Notes: a model not told the origin generated them from the sequence alone. A DNA stretch of 60,171 bases from Histophilus somni (GCF_014202395.1 NZ_JACHGQ010000013.1:1-60171), one strand, 5' to 3'. Positions 1 to 10,181 are shown, counted from the first letter of the stretch. Program-made: numbers and translations.

Positions 1-133
1 GGGTAGGACATACCCGAAGCGTCTATGAAGTGAATCTCAATAGAGATCAGCAGTAGAAACCCGCCGAGAGTAGCCCACAGCTTGCTGTGGGAGCTGGTAG
101 GAATCCCCTGCCTTTAGGGGGGGAGGATGTCAA
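1..133 (+). ncRNA. 3' part of a TnpB-type omega (guide) RNA scaffold and IS200/IS605-type right end, cut by the window edge
   Basis: The stretch folds into consecutive hairpins: GGGTA/TACCC at the start, ATCTC/GAGAT near 35-48, CCCACAG/CTGTGGG near 74-92, and a terminal CCCC...GGGG hairpin. It ends in GGATGTCAA, typical of right ends of tnpB-carrying IS200/IS605 elements. A second copy lies at 22323-22560 on the minus strand, and its stems differ by paired, compensating changes, so the RNA fold is conserved. In TnpB systems the scaffold overlaps the tnpB 3' end and the guide is the flank beyond the right end, here from 134. The tnpB gene, if present, would be upstream of the window on the plus strand. 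The scaffold is directly seen; its activity is inferred. Confidence 0.72.
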
Positions 134-146
134 AAATAACGGTAAA

Positions 147-1733
147 TTATTCTTTCAAACTAATTTGATGTGAACCCAAAGATTGTTTACGATTAATCAT
201 TGCATGAACTACTAATTGTGCAGTTTTAATAGCATGATAAATTTCAATACTGTGAATCTTTTTGAGATCAATAGGACAATTTTTTTCCAAATGTTGTAGT
301 TGTGTAATTAAACATTGCAAATTTTTTTTAGTTCTATACACATTGGCAAATTGATTCATTAATGATCTTACTTGTCGCAATATTTCACTTGATGAGTGAG
401 CGGATTTTTTCTCTTGATTGGCTAAATGTTGTAAATAGCGTATTCCCTTTAACACATAATGTTCTTTATTTTGTGTAGAAAAGTGCGGTACATTTTCCAC
501 AACTTTTTGTATCGCTCTTTTGGCAAACACGAGGCTACCGCCTACAGAGTTCCCTCCTAGACGATTTGCTCCTTCAATACATGCAGAAACTTCCCCTACC
601 GCAAATAACCCCTGTACTGCTGTTTGGGCGTATTCATTGATTTCAATTCCACCGTTGCAACTATGAGCAAAAGGTCGAATTATTACCTGATCTCGTAATA
701 AATGAATATCCATTTCTTTTTCCAGCCAAGTTAAATAGACTTGATAAAATTCCGTTTTATCATGGTAAAGTTCGGGAGAATAATGTAGATACACTCCTTT
801 CTCAGTAGGATTTTCAATCAAATGTTTCATTATTACGAGATCAAATTCAACACTTTGAAAATCCACACTAAAAGGTGCATAGCTACTACGTTGTTGTATC
901 ATTTTTTGAAATTGTTGCGGTGATAAATGAGAAAATAAATTCTTACCTTTGCTATCAGTAACCTTTATCAGATATTTTAAAGTATGCTCACCGAACAATA
1001 CTTTATACTTAGGTTTAACAAAAGCAGGAATGAATTGAATAAATTCAAGATTGGTTAATTTTGCACCTGCTTGATAAGCTACATAGTGGGTCGAACCTAT
1101 TATATCTGCGGGATAGAGATTGTCTTGATACAACCCCGAAATACCGCCTGTGGCTAATATGATATTATTCGTGTAGCAAAAAATATAGCGAATCTCACCG
1201 CTCTTTTGTTGAGCAAAAATAGCACCTTTAATTTGATTTTGTTCAGTAACAATATGTAATAAAACAGAGTTTTCATAAAATTCTATTTGGTGCTGAATTA
1301 AAATTTGTTTAGCCCGTTTAGCACTTTGTTTCCAGTTATTAATTAAATAGATCGGGCGAGTATAGTATGCAAAGCAAGCAGGGCGGTTATCTTGTCGTAG
1401 CCAAGGAGTAAATCCAATTTTACTCAATAGCTCAATAGCTTGTGGTGATTCTTCCACATAAGCCCTAACAATCTTAGGATTATTTACTCCACAAGCGACT
1501 CTCTCAATTTCTTGTTGAAAGAGAATTTTGTCATCGGAATCCCCTGTTATTTGAATACCAAGTGTCGCTTTTAGCGGAAAAAAACTTGCACCTCCACCTA
1601 TGATTGATTTGCTAATTAAAATCGGATTAAGTCCTTTTGCTTTTGCCTCAACACAGCATGCTAACCCTGCAATACCAGCTCCAACAATCAATAATTCCGT
1701 TTCAATTTGGTGGTGAAATTTAATATTTGTCAT
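147..1733 (-). CDS. FAD-dependent oxidoreductase of the fumarate reductase/L-aspartate oxidase flavoprotein superfamily
   Basis: 528 residues, probably cytosolic. An N-terminal dinucleotide-binding fold (GAGIAGLACC near residues 18-27) and a C-terminal GGIEINEYAQTAVQGLFAVGE...GANRLGGNSVGGSL block are hallmarks of the FrdA/SdhA/NadB/AprA flavoprotein family. The active-site motif usually written QFHPT reads QFIPA here, and the N-terminal GG..AQGG segment is replaced by GGGASFFPLKATLG. Normal fumarate reductase or NadB activity is therefore unlikely. It is the last gene of a minus-strand operon behind peptide/nickel-type ABC transporter genes (80-base gap), so it may act on the imported ligand. 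The substrate is unknown. AprA-like or tricarballylate-dehydrogenase-like enzymes are alternatives. Confidence 0.75.
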   Translation of the reverse strand: MTNIKFHHQIETELLIVGAGIAGLACCVEAKAKGLNPILISKSIIGGGASFFPLKATLGIQITGDSDDKILFQQEIERVACGVNNPKIVRAYVEESPQAIELLSKIGFTPWLRQDNRPACFAYYTRPIYLINNWKQSAKRAKQILIQHQIEFYENSVLLHIVTEQNQIKGAIFAQQKSGEIRYIFCYTNNIILATGGISGLYQDNLYPADIIGSTHYVAYQAGAKLTNLEFIQFIPAFVKPKYKVLFGEHTLKYLIKVTDSKGKNLFSHLSPQQFQKMIQQRSSYAPFSVDFQSVEFDLVIMKHLIENPTEKGVYLHYSPELYHDKTEFYQVYLTWLEKEMDIHLLRDQVIIRPFAHSCNGGIEINEYAQTAVQGLFAVGEVSACIEGANRLGGNSVGGSLVFAKRAIQKVVENVPHFSTQNKEHYVLKGIRYLQHLANQEKKSAHSSSEILRQVRSLMNQFANVYRTKKNLQCLITQLQHLEKNCPIDLKKIHSIEIYHAIKTAQLVVHAMINRKQSLGSHQISLKE

Positions 1734-1813
1734 AATCTATAAATCTTTTATTAAAGATAAATTCAATGCCCACATCACAAAAATATCAGCAATATCTTCT
1801 GCTTAATTAACTA

Positions 1814-2620
1814 CTACAATAATGATGGTGCTGCATTGAGCAAAATTTTGGTATATTCCTGTTGTGGATTATCAAAAACGTCCATTGCATCACCTTGTTC
1901 TACAATCAAGCCTCCATTCATCACCACAATACGATCAGATACTTGACGAACAGTTTGTAAATCATGAGAGATAAACACCATTGCGAGATTTAACTCTTTT
2001 TTAAGATCGGCAAGTAAATTTAACACTTGAGCCCGTACAGACACATCAAGGGCAGAAGTAGGTTCATCCGCTACGATTAACTTTGGGTTTAATGCCAATG
2101 CACGAGCAATAGCAACTCGTTGTTTTTGTCCACCCGACAGTCGTGTAGGTTCAACCAATGCTGCAGAGCGAGGTAATCCCACTCGGAAAAGAAGTTCATA
2201 CACCCGTTTTTCACGTTCATGGGGGTGCAGTACATTATGGATATTCATTGGATCTTTTAATATATCTATTACTCGCATTCTTGGATTAAGTGCGGTGGCA
2301 GGATCTTGAAAAATCACTGAAACTTGTCGTCCGAATTGTTTGCGAGCCTCTGCACTTCCGTATTTCATCTTTAAACCGTTAAATTTTACTGTGCCAGAAG
2401 AGGGTTTTTGTAAACCAATCATAACATTGGCGAGCGTTGATTTACCGCAACCTGATTGTCCCACTAAACCCAAAGTTTCTCCTGCCTGAATATTTAGGCT
2501 AATACCATCTATAGCAGTAAATTTTTTCGGATTAAATATTGAACCATCACGGGAAGGAAATTGCACCACAATATCTTGTAATTCAATGATTGGTTGTTTT
2601 TTTAACACTTTCATACTCAT
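1814..2620 (-). CDS. ABC transporter ATP-binding protein, OppF/DppF-like
   Basis: 268 residues. It carries a complete nucleotide-binding domain: Walker A GQSGCGKST near residue 57, signature LSGGQKQRVAIARAL near 162, Walker B LIVADEPTSALD, and a switch His in FISHD. It energises the importer encoded upstream together with the ATPase half of the fused protein. It stops soon after the fold (...YTKILLNAAPSLL) and lacks the roughly 50-residue C-terminal extension with clustered Cys seen in many OppD/OppF proteins. It begins 3 bases after the stop of the fused permease-ATPase gene, so the two are translationally close. Ligand class (peptide or chelated metal) cannot be read from an ATPase. Confidence 0.9.
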   Translation of the reverse strand: MSMKVLKKQPIIELQDIVVQFPSRDGSIFNPKKFTAIDGISLNIQAGETLGLVGQSGCGKSTLANVMIGLQKPSSGTVKFNGLKMKYGSAEARKQFGRQVSVIFQDPATALNPRMRVIDILKDPMNIHNVLHPHEREKRVYELLFRVGLPRSAALVEPTRLSGGQKQRVAIARALALNPKLIVADEPTSALDVSVRAQVLNLLADLKKELNLAMVFISHDLQTVRQVSDRIVVMNGGLIVEQGDAMDVFDNPQQEYTKILLNAAPSLL

Positions 2621-2623
2621 GTT

Positions 2624-4579
2624 TTAATTCTCCAAATGCGATGCCCATAAATGTTTCGGATTATCTTCTGCTTGTACTAATTTCAAATGTTGATTTGGAT
2701 TTGCATTAGGACGAAGAGAACGACTGGCAAATCGATCTCCTTCAGCAAAATCAAAAGGCGATGGTACACTGCCAGGAATTTGATACAAGCGTTCCGCTCT
2801 ACACTCAGTAGAAAGTACTGAACCCAGCAACCCTCTAGTGTATTCATGCATTGGATTCATTAATAATGAACTTGTTGGAGCGACTTCTACTACCTGCCCT
2901 GCATACATTACTGTAATATGATGAGCGATTTGTGCTACTAAGGCTAAATCATGGCTAACAAAAACCATAGCAAAGCCCAATTTTTCTCGTAATTCATTAA
3001 GTAATTTAATTACTTCTGCCTGCACTGTTACATCAAGTGCGGTAGTAGGTTCATCAGCAATCAATAATTTCGGTTCTCTAGCCAATGCCATTGCAATTAA
3101 TACTCGTTGACGTTGTCCGCCCGATAATTCGTGGGGATAGCGATTTAACGTTTTTTCAGGCTCTAATTTAACCCATCGTAAAAGTGTTTCCGCACTTTTT
3201 TTTCCGCCACGCTGAATCAGTTGTGCCATTTGATCTTTAATTCGCATTGATGGGTTTAACGCACTTAAAGCATCTTGATAAATCATAGAAATTTCGTGAC
3301 CACGTAAATCATTTAATTTATCTGTTTTCAATAAATCATGTTGATTTCCTGCACGATCTGTAAAAAGTATTTCTCCTGTAATCTTGGCTGTTTTAGGCAA
3401 TAATCCCATAATGGAAAATGCAGAAATTGATTTACCACAGCCTGACTCGCCTACCAGCCCCATAGTTTCACCTTCATGAACAGTAAAACTAATATTATCC
3501 ACTAGTGGAATATCACCATAACGATTTGGAAAACGAATAGATAAATTCTTTACTTGCAAAATTGGCTTCATTGCTGAATTAAGTTGCATTCTATCAGTAC
3601 GTTCCGATTCTTTTTGATTTAATTTTAATAAATAACGTTTAAGTGCTAAACTTTCCGCCATAGCTTCTTGTACATCGGTAGCAAGAGGCTTTGATACATC
3701 ACCTTTGTTATTTGGATTACGTTTAAGTTTTGGATTCACGAGAGCATCAGTTAGTCCTTCTGACAAAATATTAAGTGATAAAACGGTCAACAAAATCATT
3801 AATCCAGCAAAGGTAGTGGCCCACCAAAAGCCACTTAATACTAAATTTCGACCTTCGGATAAAACATTTCCCCAAGATGGATAAGGGGGTTGTACTCCGG
3901 CTCCTAAGAAGGAAAGAGAAGCTTCCAATACAATTGCATCTGCTACCATCACTGTAGCAAAAACCAAAACAGGGGCGGCAGTATTGCGAACTACATGCTT
4001 TAATAAAATATAGCTTCTACTGCCACCAATTACTCGCTCCGCTCTAATATAATCTTCTTCCCACTGAGAAACTACATTAGCTCGTACAACCCTTGCTAAC
4101 TGTGGCGTATAAACTACTGCGATAGTTAAAATAATAATCGGAACAGAGTTACCAAAAGTAGCCAATAATACCGCAGCTAATGCAATTCCCGGAAATGCCA
4201 TTAAAATATCCATTAGACGCATGATGACTTCATTACCAAATTTACTCGCTGTAGCAGCGGTTGCACCTAGTATGCTACCAAAAATTATTGCAAAACCTAC
4301 CGCACCTAAGCCAATAAACAATGATGTTCTTGCACCAAACACTAAACGAGAGAAAATATCTCGTCCTAGACGATCTGTGCCAAACCAATAGTCACTATTT
4401 GGTGCTTGCACCGGTCGTAAGGTTTGTAATGGATCATAAGGAGAAACCCAAGGTGCAAAAATAGCAATTAATGCAATCAACATGATAAACATTAAAGCAA
4501 TTTTAGAGGCCATTGATAACGCTTTGAATCTTGCTCCGCCTTGAGCAAGTCTTTCGGCTAATCCTTGACGAAACATCAT
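2624..4579 (-). CDS. Fused ABC permease (OppC/DppC-like) and ATPase (OppD/DppD-like)
   Basis: 651 residues combining two normally separate subunits. About residues 1-290 form a DppC-type permease: an N-terminal membrane segment, the periplasmic YDPLQTLRPVQAPNSDYWFGTDRLGRD motif, and several membrane helices with the EAA-like loop ERVIGGSRSYILLKHVVRN. A linker of roughly 50 residues leads to an ATPase at about 340-651, with Walker A GESGCGKS, signature LSGGQRQRV and Walker B LLIADEPTTALD. The C-terminal CxFxPRCP-type Cys motif common in OppD is degenerate (GDRFASRSLRPN). Start and upstream stop overlap as ATGA at 4576-4579. The fusion is read directly in one uninterrupted frame. Confidence 0.9.
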   Translation of the reverse strand: MMFRQGLAERLAQGGARFKALSMASKIALMFIMLIALIAIFAPWVSPYDPLQTLRPVQAPNSDYWFGTDRLGRDIFSRLVFGARTSLFIGLGAVGFAIIFGSILGATAATASKFGNEVIMRLMDILMAFPGIALAAVLLATFGNSVPIIILTIAVVYTPQLARVVRANVVSQWEEDYIRAERVIGGSRSYILLKHVVRNTAAPVLVFATVMVADAIVLEASLSFLGAGVQPPYPSWGNVLSEGRNLVLSGFWWATTFAGLMILLTVLSLNILSEGLTDALVNPKLKRNPNNKGDVSKPLATDVQEAMAESLALKRYLLKLNQKESERTDRMQLNSAMKPILQVKNLSIRFPNRYGDIPLVDNISFTVHEGETMGLVGESGCGKSISAFSIMGLLPKTAKITGEILFTDRAGNQHDLLKTDKLNDLRGHEISMIYQDALSALNPSMRIKDQMAQLIQRGGKKSAETLLRWVKLEPEKTLNRYPHELSGGQRQRVLIAMALAREPKLLIADEPTTALDVTVQAEVIKLLNELREKLGFAMVFVSHDLALVAQIAHHITVMYAGQVVEVAPTSSLLMNPMHEYTRGLLGSVLSTECRAERLYQIPGSVPSPFDFAEGDRFASRSLRPNANPNQHLKLVQAEDNPKHLWASHLEN

Positions 4580-5529
4580 AAACTCCGAATTTTTGGATTG
4601 ATCACAAGGTACAATACATCAACGATAATATTGACCAATACAAAACTAAAGGCGATTGTTAGTACAACACCTTGTACTAAATGCAAATCATGATTGACGA
4701 TACCGTTAAAAATTAATTTTCCCATACCTGGCAGGTCAAAAATTTGCTCAATAACTACCGCACCTCCCAGCAAATAACCAATTCTTAACCCCAATACAGT
4801 AACGGGGGTAATCAACGCATTTCGTAATACATTATGACGAATAACGGTTGCATAAGGAACGCCATTACCAATGGCTGTTCGCACATAATCTTTATCCATT
4901 TCTTCCACCATCGTAGTTCGTACAACCCGAATTAGAGATGCACACACAGGTACAGCTAAAGCGAGTGAAGGCAAAATCATCGAATAAAAATAACCGCTCG
5001 GATCTTCACTAAAAGAAGTAAATCCGCCGGAAGGTAACCAATCCAGTTCCAGTGCAAAATATTGAATTAACAAAATCCCAAGCCAAAAAGAAGGTGTTGC
5101 TACTGCGGCTACCGATAATAAACGAATAATTTGATCAATCCACGTATCACGGTAAAGTGCGGCAATAACCCCTAAAGTAAAGGAAACTATTGCAGCGAGG
5201 AATACACCGATAAAAGTCAGCTGTAAAGTTAATGGAAAGGCTTTCGCAATCAAAGAAGTAATAGGTTGTTCGGGCGGTGTTGTCATACCGAAATCTAAGT
5301 GAATTAAATTTCCGATAAAACGAAAATATTGCACAATTACGGGATCATTTAAACCGTGCTGTTCTCGATAAAGTTGCTTTGCCGCCTCACTTGCACCTTC
5401 CCCTAATGCAACAGTGGCAGGATCACCCGGTGTAAATTGCAAGATAATAAAAACCAAAGCACTCACACCTAATATCATTATGGGTAATGCCGCTAAACGA
5501 CGAAGTAATAAGCGAAAGACAATTTCCAT
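4576..5529 (-). CDS. ABC transporter permease, OppB/DppB/NikB-like
   Basis: 317 residues from the chosen ATG at 5529, which has GGAG 8 bases upstream. A longer frame to 5550 has no ribosome site. Typical family-5 importer permease: N-terminal membrane helix (LAALPIMILGVSALVFIILQF), the periplasmic FTPGDPATVALGEGASEAAKQLYREQHGLNDPVIVQYFRF block, further helices, and the coupling loop RTAIGNGVPYATVIRHNVLRNALITPVTVLGL. It pairs with the permease half of the fused protein to form the membrane channel. It is the second gene of the operon, 115 bases after the binding-protein gene; that gap may allow extra expression of the binding protein. Confidence 0.92.
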   Translation of the reverse strand: MEIVFRLLLRRLAALPIMILGVSALVFIILQFTPGDPATVALGEGASEAAKQLYREQHGLNDPVIVQYFRFIGNLIHLDFGMTTPPEQPITSLIAKAFPLTLQLTFIGVFLAAIVSFTLGVIAALYRDTWIDQIIRLLSVAAVATPSFWLGILLIQYFALELDWLPSGGFTSFSEDPSGYFYSMILPSLALAVPVCASLIRVVRTTMVEEMDKDYVRTAIGNGVPYATVIRHNVLRNALITPVTVLGLRIGYLLGGAVVIEQIFDLPGMGKLIFNGIVNHDLHLVQGVVLTIAFSFVLVNIIVDVLYLVINPKIRSL

Positions 5530-5665
5530 TATTTTTCTCCAACTATACAAACCAAGTCAGTAGAATGAATCTGCTGTCAATAAAGATAGGGCTGTTAATC
5601 ATAACCACATATAAATGACCGCACTTTCTGCTCATTAAAAACAAGCAGAAAGTGAGAAAAGTTAA

Positions 5666-7252
5666 TTATTTGCGACCTACACCAATAAATGAAAGTCCGG
5701 TAGTTGGAATTGGTTGGAAACCATCCAGTGATTTGTTATTCCAAGCGGTTGGTAATTTACGGTGCAAAATTGGATAAAGCGGTACTTGTTCAGCAATAAG
5801 ATTAATAGCCTGAGTCCAAGCCGCTTTTGCATCTGATGGCTGTTTTGCTTTAATTGCATCATCAAGTAATAATTGCAATTTCGCATATTCAGGGGTATCT
5901 GACCAACCGAAGCGTTTTTTCGGCCAAACATCACCACGATACCACCAGCTCAATAAGAGATCCAAATCGTTGCTAAATACTGATGGATCCCCCGGTGCCA
6001 TTACGACTTCATAATTTCCTTTGTCTACGTAACCACCATACAATGCTCCAGATTGTAGATGCTGTAAAGTTACTTTCACACCCGGAATTTTATTCCAAGA
6101 TTCTAAAACTAAAGGGGCACATTCTTTTATCCAAGAATGATCTGTAGAAAGCAATTGAAACTCTAATTTATTCAGACCTGCTTCTTTTAAAAGTGCGGTG
6201 GCTTTTTCAGGATTATAATCATACTGGGTTGAAGCCTTGACATAATCAGGATGCGTATCTTGAGTGTAAGAAGTGGCAGCTTTTGCATTACCTAAGAATA
6301 CAATATCAATTAATTTTTGTGTATCCAGTGCATAGTGTAAAGCTTGACGTACTTTGGGATTGTTAAATGGGGCTTTCTTACAATTAAACATTAAGAATAA
6401 CAATCCGAAAGATTGCACGGATTCAACCGCACTTTTACGTTTTAAGCGAGATGCGTCTAAATAAGGAACACTTTCCATTGCTTGAGTACGTCCGGACTCT
6501 TGTGCCGCTGTGCGAGCGGCATCATCGGATAGTAAAAACCATGTCATTTTTTCTACACGAGCAGGATATGGACCGTTATAAGCATTGTGTGCTGCAAATA
6601 CAATGCGATCGTCTTTTACGGCTGAAACAAATTTATATGGTCCGGATCCTACCGGATTTGCATCAAATACCGTTTGTCCTACAGCCTCAATCACATGTTT
6701 AGGTACAATTTTTACAATACCTAATCGCAATTTAAAAAGAGAAAACGGGTACTTCAACTTAAATTCTACCACTGTATCATCTAAAGCGTTGACTGAATCA
6801 ATAAACGGAATGAATTGTATAAATAGTGAAGCATTTTTTGGATCTAAAATACGCTGATAAGAATATACTATATCCTCTGTGGTAACAGGTGTACCATCGT
6901 GGAAAGTCGCACCGTCACGTAATGTAACACGCCATGTTATATCATCAACTTGTTCAGGTTCTTTTGCAGCTAAGGCGAGATAAGGTTCACGGGTGGCAGG
7001 GTGTAAATCCACTAATCCTTCAAAAAAGTGCATGTTGGCGGCAAAGGAAGAGGCTCCACTGGAAGTGGACGGATCAAAACCGGTTGATAGGGGATAAGCT
7101 ATTCCTGCTTCAATGCTACTACCTGTTGTTGAAGTGGCCTTCGCCTTAGAAACAAAACTACCTAATGTACCGCTAAAGGCAATTCCTGCACCGACACCAG
7201 CCAATACTTTCATGAAATTACGGCGAGATTCATTTTCAATGTAATTTGTCAT
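5666..7252 (-). CDS. Tat-exported solute-binding protein of an oligopeptide/nickel-type ABC importer (SBP family 5)
   Basis: 528 residues. The N-terminus contains SRRNFMK, a twin-arginine Tat motif, followed by a hydrophobic stretch ([16 protein letters not shown]) and a likely cleavage site after AKA. The protein should therefore be exported folded. The body matches the DppA/OppA/NikA family ([38 protein letters not shown] near residues 95-130). The start has AAGGAG 6 bases upstream. First gene of the operon, behind a CRP-type box at 7438-7453. Tat export is unusual for this family and may indicate a cofactor or folding requirement. Peptide, haem, nickel-chelate or another small molecule are possible ligands. 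Confidence 0.9.
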   Translation of the reverse strand: MTNYIENESRRNFMKVLAGVGAGIAFSGTLGSFVSKAKATSTTGSSIEAGIAYPLSTGFDPSTSSGASSFAANMHFFEGLVDLHPATREPYLALAAKEPEQVDDITWRVTLRDGATFHDGTPVTTEDIVYSYQRILDPKNASLFIQFIPFIDSVNALDDTVVEFKLKYPFSLFKLRLGIVKIVPKHVIEAVGQTVFDANPVGSGPYKFVSAVKDDRIVFAAHNAYNGPYPARVEKMTWFLLSDDAARTAAQESGRTQAMESVPYLDASRLKRKSAVESVQSFGLLFLMFNCKKAPFNNPKVRQALHYALDTQKLIDIVFLGNAKAATSYTQDTHPDYVKASTQYDYNPEKATALLKEAGLNKLEFQLLSTDHSWIKECAPLVLESWNKIPGVKVTLQHLQSGALYGGYVDKGNYEVVMAPGDPSVFSNDLDLLLSWWYRGDVWPKKRFGWSDTPEYAKLQLLLDDAIKAKQPSDAKAAWTQAINLIAEQVPLYPILHRKLPTAWNNKSLDGFQPIPTTGLSFIGVGRK

Positions 7253-7437
7253 ACATGCTCCTTAAAAGTCTATTTTGCACACACTTATTGAGATTAATAC
7301 AACGTTCCTTACACTTACACAGAATATCATTCCCTAAAATGAAGTAAATTAATCACAATATAAATTAAAATGAATTGGATTAATCATAATCGTTTAGAGC
7401 AAACAGTCAAGAACATATGTAAAGTAAAATCTATGTT

Positions 7438-7453
7438 TGTGAACTAGGTCACG
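7438..7453. promoter_or_regulatory. CRP box upstream of the ABC/flavoprotein operon
   Basis: TGTGA-N6-TCACG, matching the CRP consensus TGTGA-N6-TCACA at 9 of 10 fixed positions. It lies 186 bases upstream of the binding-protein start on the minus strand, the only operon it can serve; acnB converges from the other side and ends at 7575. This predicts cAMP-dependent induction of the importer. The rest of 7253-7530 is AT-rich with no gene visible. Confidence 0.7.
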
Positions 7454-7530
7454 AAATAACGGAAATCTCAATTTGATTAAAGAGTTAACTACTATCTAAA
7501 AGCCCCTGTCAGCTATAGGGAAACTTGATG

Positions 7531-7562
7531 AATATAAAGTGGCTAATTAGCCACTTTATATT
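7531..7562 (-). terminator. Terminator of acnB, perfect inverted repeat
   Basis: A perfect 32-base palindrome with two 16-base arms (AATATAAAGTGGCTAA and its complement), directly after the acnB stop codon. The loopless, AT-ended hairpin reads as a bidirectional intrinsic terminator and would insulate acnB from the ABC operon promoter beyond it. Confidence 0.75.
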
Positions 7563-7574
7563 TGCATCTGATAT

Positions 7575-10181
7575 TTAAACAAATGTTTTAAAGATGACAT
7601 TATCCGCTTTCTGAATATAACTATTCATTTGATCAAAATTCATATAGCGATAGGTATCGTCTTTATCTTGTTGCAAATTTTGAACAAAATCTAAATATTC
7701 AGATGGGGTAGGTAATTTACCTAACAATGCAGAAACGGCTGATAATTCTGCCGAGGCGAGATACACATTTGCTCCTTGTCCTAAACGATTTGGGAAGTTT
7801 CTAGTTGATGTTGAAACTACCGTCGCACCATCGGCAACACGAGCTTGGTTTCCCATACAAAGAGAACAACCCGGTACTTCAATTCTTACCCCACTTTTAC
7901 CATAAATGCTGTAATAACCTTCGTCACTAAGCAACTTAGCATCCATTTTAGTAGGGGGAGCAAGCCATAGCCTTGTTGGAATTGTACCGTTAAAGCGAGC
8001 TAATAATTTACCTGCTGCACGGAAATGACCAATATTCGTCATGCAAGAACCGATGAATACTTCATCAATTTTGTCGCCCTGAACTTCAGAAAGTAAACGA
8101 GCATCATCAGGATCATTCGGGGCACATAAAATAGGCTCCTTGATTTCATTGAGATCAATTTCAATAACAGCCGCATATTCGGCATCTTTATCCGCCTCTA
8201 ATAGTTGAGGATTCATTAACCAATTTTCCATTGCTCGAATACGGCGTTCAAGGGTACGGACGTCACCATAGCCTTCGGCAATCATATATTTAAGTAGAAC
8301 AATATTAGATTGTAAATATTCGATAATAGGTTCTTTAGCAAGTTTAATCGTACAAGCAGCTGCGGAGCGTTCAGCGGAGGCATCGGACAGTTCAAATGCT
8401 TGCTCTACCTTTAATTGCTCCAAGCCTTCGATTTCTAAAATACGACCTGAAAAAATGTTCTTTTTACCTTTCTTTTCTACGGTAAGCAATCCTTGTTTAA
8501 TCGCATAATAAGGAATGGCATGAACCAAGTCTCGTAATGTAATCCCTGCTTGCATTTCACCTTTAAAACGCACTAAAACGCTTTCAGGCATATCCAAAGG
8601 CATTACTCCGGTTGCCGCCGCAAAAGCGACCAGTCCGGAACCTGCCGGGAAAGAGATACCTATTGGAAAACGGGTATGAGAATCTCCGCCGGTTCCTACT
8701 GTGTCAGGTAATAACATACGATTTAACCATGAATGGATAACGCCATCGCCAGGACGTAAAGATACGCCTCCTCGATTCATAATAAAATCGGGTAAGGTAT
8801 GATGAGTAACCACATCAACAGGTTTTGGATAGGCGGCAGTATGACAGAAAGATTGCATCACTAAATCAGCCGAAAAACCTAAACAAGCCAAATCTTTAAG
8901 CTCATCTCGGGTCATAGGTCCTGTAGTATCCTGTGAGCCAACGGAAGTCATTCGAGGTTCACAATATTGTCCGGGACGAATACCCTCTACACCGCAAGCT
9001 CGCCCCACCATTTTTTGTGCCAAAGTGAAACCTTTTTGATTTTGCACCGCACTTTGTGGTTTGGCAAAAACATCGCTTTCAGGCAATCCTAATGCAACTC
9101 TTGCTTTGTGAGTTAAGCCTCGCCCGATAATCAATGGAATACGTCCACCGGCACGAACTTCGTCTAATAACACATTAGTTTTTAAGCTAAATTCAGCTAA
9201 AATATCATTACTGTCATGACGACAAATTTTGCCTTCATAAGGATAAACATCGATGACATCGCCCATATTTAAACGGCTGACATCTACTTCAATTGGCAAT
9301 GATCCGGCATCTTCTAGCGTATTAAAGAAAATAGGTGCAATTTTTCCCCCTAACACCACACCGCCGGCACGTTTATTCGGAATATAAGGAATATCTTCCC
9401 CCATAAACCATAAAACTGAGTTAGTCGCAGATTTACGTGAAGACCCAGTTCCCACAACATCGCCTACATAAACCAACGGAAAGCCTTTTTGTTTCAGTGT
9501 TTCTAATTGTTTGATTGGACCAATATTACCATTATCATCCGGTTTAATGCCTTCTCGGGCATTTTTTAACATAGCAAGAGCATGTAATGGAATATCAGGA
9601 CGAGACCAAGCATCTTGTGCTGGCGAAAGATCATCAGTATTAGTTTCACCGCTCACCTTAAATACGGTTAAGGTTAATTTTTCTGCAAGTTGAGGGCGAG
9701 ATAAAAACCATTCAGCATTAGCCCAAGATTGCAAAATCTGTTGTGCAAAAATGTTACCGTTTTCTGCTCGTTGTGCGACATCATGAAAATTATCAAACAT
9801 CAGCAAAGTAGAAGACAACGCTTTCACTGCTATAGGTGCTAATTCAGGATTATCAAGTGCGGTCAATAATGGCTCAATATTGTAACCACCTTGCATAGTT
9901 CCCAAAATTTCTACTGCTTTGCTGGGTGAAATTAATTTACAAGTTACCGCACTTTGTGCCAGTGCGGCTAAAAAACCGGCTTTAACATAAGCAGCTTCAT
10001 CAACACCAGCAGGAATACGATTCTCAAATAAATCAAGTAGGAAATCTTCTTTTCCTATCGGGGGATTTTTCAATAATTCAATTAATTGAGCTGTTTGCTC
10101 TGCATCTAAAGGTTTAGGGACGACGCCTTGTTTAGCTCGTTCATCGACATGTTTTTGGTAAGTTTGTAGAAAATCGCACAT
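7575..10181 (-). CDS. acnB: Aconitate hydratase B
   Basis: 868 residues, the usual AcnB size. It interconverts citrate and isocitrate in the TCA cycle with a [4Fe-4S] cluster. The N-terminal HEAT-like domain is followed by the swivel domain ([24 protein letters not shown], then [13 protein letters not shown]), unlike AcnA where the swivel is C-terminal. Cluster cysteines lie in [10 protein letters not shown] and [10 protein letters not shown] near the C-terminus. The ATG at 10181 has GGAG 6 bases upstream. Monocistronic, with its own terminator. Identification is firm. Confidence 0.98.
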   Translation of the reverse strand: MCDFLQTYQKHVDERAKQGVVPKPLDAEQTAQLIELLKNPPIGKEDFLLDLFENRIPAGVDEAAYVKAGFLAALAQSAVTCKLISPSKAVEILGTMQGGYNIEPLLTALDNPELAPIAVKALSSTLLMFDNFHDVAQRAENGNIFAQQILQSWANAEWFLSRPQLAEKLTLTVFKVSGETNTDDLSPAQDAWSRPDIPLHALAMLKNAREGIKPDDNGNIGPIKQLETLKQKGFPLVYVGDVVGTGSSRKSATNSVLWFMGEDIPYIPNKRAGGVVLGGKIAPIFFNTLEDAGSLPIEVDVSRLNMGDVIDVYPYEGKICRHDSNDILAEFSLKTNVLLDEVRAGGRIPLIIGRGLTHKARVALGLPESDVFAKPQSAVQNQKGFTLAQKMVGRACGVEGIRPGQYCEPRMTSVGSQDTTGPMTRDELKDLACLGFSADLVMQSFCHTAAYPKPVDVVTHHTLPDFIMNRGGVSLRPGDGVIHSWLNRMLLPDTVGTGGDSHTRFPIGISFPAGSGLVAFAAATGVMPLDMPESVLVRFKGEMQAGITLRDLVHAIPYYAIKQGLLTVEKKGKKNIFSGRILEIEGLEQLKVEQAFELSDASAERSAAACTIKLAKEPIIEYLQSNIVLLKYMIAEGYGDVRTLERRIRAMENWLMNPQLLEADKDAEYAAVIEIDLNEIKEPILCAPNDPDDARLLSEVQGDKIDEVFIGSCMTNIGHFRAAGKLLARFNGTIPTRLWLAPPTKMDAKLLSDEGYYSIYGKSGVRIEVPGCSLCMGNQARVADGATVVSTSTRNFPNRLGQGANVYLASAELSAVSALLGKLPTPSEYLDFVQNLQQDKDDTYRYMNFDQMNSYIQKADNVIFKTFV

